Part shown: piece after piece, positions 14,157-18,112 of the stretch
Layout of the letters: the number at the start of each line of letters is the position of its first letter
How positions within the stretch are numbered: the stretch's first letter is position 1
Assembly: GCA_030145595.1 (NCBI GenBank)
Contig: JAQYVG010000032.1
Coordinates: 1-18,112, forward strand
Direction: 5' to 3'
DNA: 18,112 nt
Origin: Desulfobacterales bacterium
GTDB lineage: Bacteria > Desulfobacterota > Desulfobacteria > Desulfobacterales > UBA11574
Notes under the pieces: model-generated
What the model saw: only the letters and a program-made list of their open reading frames with translations
Database searches by the model: none
Told to the model about the DNA's origin: nothing
Program-made: the position numbers and the translations under genes

Positions 14157-14184
14157 ATCTCTTCTTTACCCCCCTTCAAGATAA

Positions 14185-14202
14185 ATTTATAGTGCTATAA
14201 AT
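14185..14202. promoter_or_regulatory. Palindrome in the cytochrome c leader
   Basis: ATTTATAG-TG-CTATAAAT is a perfect 8-bp inverted repeat about 28 bases before the cytochrome start and just downstream of the predicted transcription start. It could be an operator or a small mRNA hairpin. No known regulator site is claimed. Confidence 0.4.
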
Positions 14203-14224
14203 ATATTTTTTAAAAAGCGTGATT

Positions 14225-14253
14225 CATATACCAAGGACACCTATATCTGTCAA
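14225..14253 (-). promoter_or_regulatory. Probable sigma70-type promoter of the cytochrome c gene
   Basis: On the minus strand TTGACA (14253-14248), an exact 17-base spacer and TATATG (14230-14225, four of six) make a good promoter about 70 bases before the cytochrome start. The same -35, the same spacing and a similar -10 are found before dsrA. Confidence 0.55.
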
Positions 14254-14289
14254 TGGCAAAGAGAAATTTTAGAATCTAAAGCAGCATGG

Positions 14290-14557
14290 CTTAGCCCGAA
14301 TTTCTCATGAAGATTTTTTGGCTGTGCAAACAGCAAGAAACTGTATTAAAAACAACCTATTATGCAAACACCGTGTAGCGTTGACTAAAAACACTATGTT
14401 TTGAACCTTATAATTTTAAAAAATAAATTCTTCACCCTTCGGGCAGGCCTGATTCGTCCATTTGCTGTGTTATAAGGGGTTCGCGGTAGTGCACTACAGC
14501 TTCACCCCTTATGCCTTGCAAATGAACGAATCAGACCTGTGAGAAACCCGGGCTAGG
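14290..14557. mobile_element. MITE-like element of about 268 bp with inverted ends and a long palindrome
   Basis: The ends are imperfect inverted repeats: CTTAGCCCGAATTTCTCA (14290-14307) and TGAGAAACCCGGGCTAGG (14540-14557). The right part (14445-14538) is a long palindrome: CTGATTCGT against ACGAATCAG, CATTTGC against GCAAATG, ATAAGGGGT (14472-14480) against ACCCCTTAT (14504-14512), with GTAGTGCACTAC (14486-14497) at the tip. The left part is AT-rich and non-coding. No transposase is present, so it would be a non-autonomous element if mobile. Its right end supplies the tatC stop codon. Nothing gene-like is seen in 14157-14552 apart from this element and the cytochrome promoter region. Confidence 0.6.
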
Positions 14558-15305
14558 AAGTATCTGGGGCGGCTTCTTCAAGAGATTTCTTTTTGCCGAA
14601 AATTTTAGCGCCGATAATACTGATTTCATACAGTATCATCAACGGAAGCGCCATCATGATCTGGGTGACGACATCGGGCGGGGTTAAAATGGCTGCAAAA
14701 ACAAAGAATAAGAGCAGGGCATACTTTCTGTTTTTCTTCAGAAAATCAACCGAGACGATGCCCAGTTTGGCAAGAAACGTTATGACTAAAGGGAGTTCAA
14801 AAACAAGCCCGAAAGCTAGCAGCAGTTTGGCCGAAAAAGCCAGATATTCTTTCATGGATGGAAGCGGCCGGATAGTGTCGGTGGCAAAGCCTAAAAAAAA
14901 TTTAAACCCGAACGGAAAGACAATAAAGTATCCGAAGAGAGCGCCGCCGATAAAAAACACGGATGATAGCAACACAATCGGTATCAGGTGACGCTTTTCT
15001 TTATTATACAGACCGGGCGCCACAAACATCCAGAATTGATAGATAATTACCGGTGCCGCCAGCATGAGTCCGGCCAGGAACGCCACTTTTAAGTACGTAA
15101 AGAAGGCTTCGGGAAGGCCGGTGAAGATAAGGTTGTCCCGGGTGTTCATGACCGATATCAAAGGACGGGTCAAGATTTGAAACAGCTTTTCCTTGAATCC
15201 GTAAGCCGCAACAAACCCGATACCGACGGCAACAAAACAGACGATGAGGCGTTTCCGAAGTTCTTCAAGGTGCGCGGTAAAAGGGATTTGATCTTCGGTT
15301 TCCAT
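14553..15305 (-). CDS. tatC: Sec-independent protein translocase TatC
   Basis: TatC is the six-helix membrane receptor that binds twin-arginine signal peptides with TatB and starts export of folded, often cofactor-bearing proteins. The 250-residue protein has HLEELRKRL at 12-20 (Glu15), PEAFFTYLK near 65-73, and YQFWMFVAPGLYNKEKR at 89-105 with Glu103, in register with the key Escherichia coli residues. Six hydrophobic segments are visible, and the late loop ILTPPDVVTQ is conserved. The start has GGAGG about 11 bases upstream, and the gene follows tatB by three bases, so they are cotranscribed. The C-terminal TAG stop lies in the end of the 14290-14557 element. Confidence 0.97.
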   Translation of the reverse strand: METEDQIPFTAHLEELRKRLIVCFVAVGIGFVAAYGFKEKLFQILTRPLISVMNTRDNLIFTGLPEAFFTYLKVAFLAGLMLAAPVIIYQFWMFVAPGLYNKEKRHLIPIVLLSSVFFIGGALFGYFIVFPFGFKFFLGFATDTIRPLPSMKEYLAFSAKLLLAFGLVFELPLVITFLAKLGIVSVDFLKKNRKYALLLFFVFAAILTPPDVVTQIMMALPLMILYEISIIGAKIFGKKKSLEEAAPDTS

Positions 15306-15308
15306 CGA

Positions 15309-15635
15309 CTAATAATCCTCCATATCTTCCACGTCAGATTCCGGCGAAGTCTTTTTTTCCTCGGGCTGATCAGGGTCGTTCTCATCAACAGCTTCGTATC
15401 CAACTCTTGTGTCCGTCTTTTCTTTGATATGGTCGTCAATATCCTCAAAGGCATTTTTAATGTCCGTAAAGTCCGTATCGAGCTCCATGGTTTCTTTAAG
15501 TTCTGCTGTCGCCTTTTTAAACTCACCGAAAGCACGGCCTAAAGATTTTGCCAGATCAGGCAGCTTTTTGGGGCCAATGACAATCAGGGCGATCGCCAGA
15601 ATCAAAAACATTTCAGGCATGCCGATGCCAAACAT
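15309..15635 (-). CDS. tatB: TatA/TatB family twin-arginine translocase subunit (TatB-like)
   Basis: The 108-residue protein has one N-terminal membrane helix (residues 7-20), the GP hinge at 21-22 (VIGPKKLPDLAKSLG), an amphipathic helix and an acidic tail ending ESDVEDMEDY. Glu8 in MFGIGMPEMF and the GP hinge are TatB-like features; TatA would usually have a polar Gln or Ser there and be shorter. TatB bridges TatC and the TatA pore. In many Desulfobacterota a single TatA/B type protein sits before tatC, so a dual role is possible. TAGGAG six bases before the ATG is a strong ribosome binding site. Other tat genes would have to lie elsewhere. Confidence 0.9.
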   Translation of the reverse strand: MFGIGMPEMFLILAIALIVIGPKKLPDLAKSLGRAFGEFKKATAELKETMELDTDFTDIKNAFEDIDDHIKEKTDTRVGYEAVDENDPDQPEEKKTSPESDVEDMEDY

Positions 15636-16004
15636 AAAAAACTCCTAGGTGTTTGCTGTTTAGAATGTAGTTGTTAATCAGTAATGCTACGAAGACACTC
15701 AGATGTAAAAGTCATTTTTCATTGAGTATTCGGCTGCTTTGCATGCACAAATGACCAATGGCAACCTGTTAGCAGCAAATCAGGTCTTTAATGTTCAGTT
15801 TAAAGCTTACTTTCAACACTTCGTGACCGGTTACATCTTGTTAAAAGCTTATCATTCAATTGCACTCTTTGTGCCTTAGTGTCTTAGTGGCTGAAAAACT
15901 AATTTAAAAGAATCAATTAAGTACTTGTTTTGTAAAAGAGAGTCAAGCAAAACACTTAAGTCCGGAAAAAATTTCACAAACAACTTCTTCACAAGAAATC
16001 CGGA
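15636..16004. other. 369-base gap between tatB and mltA
   Basis: No gene is seen. It contains three tandem imperfect 8-base units, GTGCCTTA, GTGTCTTA and GTGGCTGA (15871-15894), and an 8-bp hairpin, AGTCCGGA (15959-15966) with TCCGGACT (15999-16006), that overlaps the mltA stop and could act as its 3' end structure, although no U-tract follows on the minus strand. No convincing tatB promoter was found. Confidence 0.5.
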
Positions 16005-17201
16005 CTAACCCGGCTTAAGAATCAGAAAATAGAGCCGGCCCGGGTGTTGCATATGACCGGCTGCAATTTCTGCATATGATCCGCTTCCCCAGAAAAGGTC
16101 CGCGCGACCAGGGCCGCGGATGGCTCCGCCTGTGTCCTGGCTAAGAACAAGTCTGCCGAAATTTGTCCAGCTGCTAATCTGTCCATCGGCATTGATTAAT
16201 GGTTGTTGTGTTTCGATAAAGACAAGCGCCGGCAGAGGAAATATGCGTCTGTCCAGAGCTATTGACCTTCCGGGCGTCAACTTGACATTAAGGCAGCCTA
16301 ACGGACCATCTTTTTCTATTTTAAAGAATACGTAGCTTGGGTTGTAATTTAAAATATTTTCAGCCTCTTCTGGATGACTGTGTAAATATTCGCGGATTTT
16401 TTGCATCGACATCTCTTCGCGCGCTATTTTGCCCTCGTCGATGAGCAGTTTGCCAATGCTGCGATAGGGGTGACCATTGGTGTCGCTATAATGAACATTA
16501 ATGGTATTGCCGTTGTCTAAATAAATCTTGCCCGATCCCTGGATTTGCAAAAAAAAGAGATCAACCGGGTCTTTGATCCAGGCCAGCTTGCGAGCCCTGC
16601 CTTCCAGGACCTCGCTGTTGGCAATTTCCTTGCGATCATAGTAAGGTACGACGGTTTTACCTGCAAGTCGGCCGGTTATTTTTTCACCATTGTATTTTGG
16701 AGAAAATGGAGCAAGATCGATTTTAATAAGATCATCAGGGAGGGTGAAAACCGGCACCTGATATTCAGCATTCTGATTGAGACTCCCCTGCAATAAAAGT
16801 TCGTAATATCCTGTAAAAAGTACCTGGCCGCGCTTGTCATGACCTATAGAGCTGTAAACCAGGTAGTTCGATTTAATAAAGGACTTCAGGTCTTTGGTTG
16901 ATGGGTTTTCTCTTATAAAATCAAGAAAATATTCAAGCGACATGATCATATGCGAGGCCGTGAAAGAATCCTTTCCGAACTTAAAAGTGCTCTCGGAAGA
17001 AATCTGCTTTAGGTATTTTATGCTCTGCAGAATGCTGTGTTCTAATCCGTCATACAGCATGTCATCGGTAAATCCGGGATAGGAGGATGCAGAAAGCTTT
17101 TCCAGTGGATATTTTTTTACGGCGCATCCTGCAAAAAACAAAGCAAGCACGGTAGTTAGCAATATAACCGCAATATTTTTGTAGAGAAATGAATGTTTCA
17201 T
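16005..17201 (-). CDS. mltA: Membrane-bound lytic murein transglycosylase A
   Basis: MltA is an outer-membrane lipoprotein that cuts peptidoglycan glycan strands to 1,6-anhydro products. The 398-residue protein has a lipobox FAGC with Cys26 as the lipidated residue, an MltA domain with FTGYYE (129-134), and LQIQGSG at 218-224. The C-terminal 3D domain has SQDTGGAIRGPGRADLFWGSG at 354-374 (split here as SQDTGGAIRG and PGRADLFWGSG), with Asp356 and Asp368 as the likely catalytic-site aspartates, and AGHMQHPG at 381-388. No clear ribosome binding site is seen before the ATG. The stop overlaps the AGTCCGGA hairpin. It could share a transcript with moaC, 347 bases upstream, but the intervening repeats make separate units more likely. 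Confidence 0.95.
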   Translation of the reverse strand: MKHSFLYKNIAVILLTTVLALFFAGCAVKKYPLEKLSASSYPGFTDDMLYDGLEHSILQSIKYLKQISSESTFKFGKDSFTASHMIMSLEYFLDFIRENPSTKDLKSFIKSNYLVYSSIGHDKRGQVLFTGYYELLLQGSLNQNAEYQVPVFTLPDDLIKIDLAPFSPKYNGEKITGRLAGKTVVPYYDRKEIANSEVLEGRARKLAWIKDPVDLFFLQIQGSGKIYLDNGNTINVHYSDTNGHPYRSIGKLLIDEGKIAREEMSMQKIREYLHSHPEEAENILNYNPSYVFFKIEKDGPLGCLNVKLTPGRSIALDRRIFPLPALVFIETQQPLINADGQISSWTNFGRLVLSQDTGGAIRGPGRADLFWGSGSYAEIAAGHMQHPGRLYFLILKPG

Positions 17202-17217
17202 AATTAGGTGTTGTCCG

Positions 17218-17542
17218 CAGTCCGTTGTCAGTGGTCAGTACCCTAATCGAGCGAAACGCTCGATGTCCGTTGTTCGTTGTCAGTTGTCCGTAGCTAATTT
17301 AGAGGCATTAAAGTCTTGATTTATAAATCTTCACCCAAAGCGTTATCATAACGCCGGATAAGCCGAGTTAGACTTACAACTGACAACGGACAAAAAGCAA
17401 CGGACACTTTGAGCTTTAACTCAATTCGGGTAATTCTCAGATCAAAAATAAAATAGCAACCGATTCGCTCATATACAATTGAATTGACAGCAATTGTCAT
17501 CCTTTGCAGCGGACAACGGGCAACCAACAATGGACATTGCCC
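17218..17542. repeat. Cluster of direct and inverted GTCCGTTGTCAGTTGT-like repeats
   Basis: Copies of the unit occur at 17218-17237 and 17262-17295 (direct), and in reverse at 17376-17391 and in a more degenerate form near 17509-17525 (GGACAACGGGCAACC). The copy at 17272-17287 matches the reverse complement of 17376-17391 at 15 of 16 positions. A perfect hairpin ATCGAGCG-AAA-CGCTCGAT (17246-17264) lies between copies. The segment fills the 347-base gap 17202-17548 between mltA and moaC, and no gene is seen in it. Confidence 0.55.
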
Positions 17543-17548
17543 ATACTA

Positions 17549-18067
17549 TTATTCTAATTGGGGCGAAGACTCTGAGGTCGCATCTTGGCTATCTGGTCGT
17601 ATAAAGGTTCCGCTTTTTCCGCCCGATTTTTTAAGAAGACAGATGTCAGAGATGGTCATGGCCTTATCGTAAGATTTGCACATATCATAAATTGTCAGCG
17701 CAGCTACAGATACGGCTGTCAGGGCTTCCATTTCAACACCTGTTTGACCGCAGATTCGAACCGTTGCCTCTATCTTAAACGCACAAGCATCTTTTTCCGG
17801 ATAAAAATCGACGGCAATATGGGTTATATTGATTGGATGGCACATGGGAATAAGGTCTGACGTCTTTTTTGCTGCCATGACGCCGGCAATTCTGGCTGTC
17901 TCGAGGACATTCCCCTTTTTAACTTTTTGGTTTTGTATTTTTTCAAAAGTTGCCGGGTTCATGGAAACGACTCCCTGGGCAACGGCAGCCCTTTCGGAAG
18001 GCGTTTTATCGGTTACATCCACCATCCGCACCTGCCCTTGCTCGTCGATGTGTGTAAATTTTCCCAT
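17549..18067 (-). CDS. moaC: Cyclic pyranopterin monophosphate synthase MoaC
   Basis: MoaC converts the MoaA product to cyclic pyranopterin monophosphate, the first stable precursor of molybdopterin. With the start at 18067 the protein has 172 residues, and key residues fall at the Escherichia coli numbers: His77 (PMCHP), Glu112 and Glu114 (VEMEAL), Asp128 and Lys131 (YDMCK), and Lys147 in LLKKSGGKSG. That agreement, together with GGAG placed six bases upstream, supports this start over the ATG at 18079. The C-terminal tail (DSQDATSESSPQLE) extends past the usual 161 residues. Molybdopterin (or tungstopterin) enzymes such as formate dehydrogenase are often exported by the nearby Tat system. 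The 33 bases beyond 18079 may hold the end of an upstream gene, but too little is present to say. Confidence 0.96.
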   Translation of the reverse strand: MGKFTHIDEQGQVRMVDVTDKTPSERAAVAQGVVSMNPATFEKIQNQKVKKGNVLETARIAGVMAAKKTSDLIPMCHPINITHIAVDFYPEKDACAFKIEATVRICGQTGVEMEALTAVSVAALTIYDMCKSYDKAMTISDICLLKKSGGKSGTFIRPDSQDATSESSPQLE

Positions 18068-18112
18068 AAAGTACTCCATTTCCGGTTTGTCCGGGGTTAG
18101 GTAGTGCCATCC

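Noticed and set aside
17202..17548. CRISPR array
   Set aside because: The repeats are degenerate, occur in both orientations and lack regular unique spacers; no cas gene is nearby.
18080..18112. Partial upstream gene ending in a TAA on the minus strand near the right edge
   Set aside because: Only about four codons would be visible, too few to support a feature.

Overview
The window looks like a chromosomal segment from a dissimilatory sulfate-reducing bacterium, most likely a Desulfobacteraceae or Desulfosarcinaceae-type member of the Desulfobacterota. The evidence is a contiguous dsrA-dsrB-dsrD-cbiA (dsrN) cluster, in which DsrA has 437 residues with the reductive-type siroheme/[4Fe-4S] cysteine pattern, together with DsrD (a marker of reductive sulfite reduction), a tetraheme class III-type cytochrome c and Tat genes. 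The dsr coding region appears richer in G+C than the AT-rich gaps around it (not computed). No phage, plasmid, integrase, transposase, CRISPR, rRNA or tRNA was seen.

Layout. Positions 1-5600 hold housekeeping genes on both strands: a zinc-ribbon Nudix hydrolase overlapping a YqeY-like gene, a thioredoxin-fold lipoprotein (minus), a lytic transglycosylase, a eukaryotic-type UDP-sugar pyrophosphorylase overlapping a PPC/DUF296 gene (both minus), and a YkgJ-type cysteine-cluster protein ending in a strong terminator. A DapA-family gene (minus) follows, with a structured leader. From 7094 to 13550 everything is on the plus strand: a five-repeat TPR protein, a 396-residue unknown protein with a faint kinase/phosphotransferase-like pattern, then dsrA, dsrB, dsrD and cbiA. 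A good sigma70-type promoter and a leader of about 165 bases precede dsrA. A perfect 11-bp hairpin without a U tract separates dsrB from dsrD. From 13632 to the right edge all genes are on the minus strand: tetraheme cytochrome c, tatC, tatB/tatA, mltA and moaC.

How the genes work together. DsrAB reduces sulfite with siroheme-[4Fe-4S] cofactors, DsrD stimulates DsrAB, and the CbiA-type amidotransferase probably makes the siroheme amide found in DsrAB. The convergent periplasmic cytochrome could carry electrons for the same respiratory metabolism. TatBC exports folded cofactor-bearing proteins, and MoaC supplies molybdopterin precursor for enzymes that often use Tat. dsrC and dsrMKJOP are not in the window.

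The most notable non-coding feature is a high density of palindromic, MITE-like elements. One family has shared ends but different cores (1-73, 2464-2480, 2498-2643). A second element of about 268 bp lies at 14290-14557. Short ATAAAATCGC/GCGATTTTAT palindromes recur. Several sit so exactly at gene ends that they contain the stop codon (UGPase, tatC, cbiA, cytochrome c; mltA has a similar hairpin). The best candidates for undescribed biology are the TPR/unknown-protein pair next to dsrAB and the leader and intercistronic structures of the dsr transcript.
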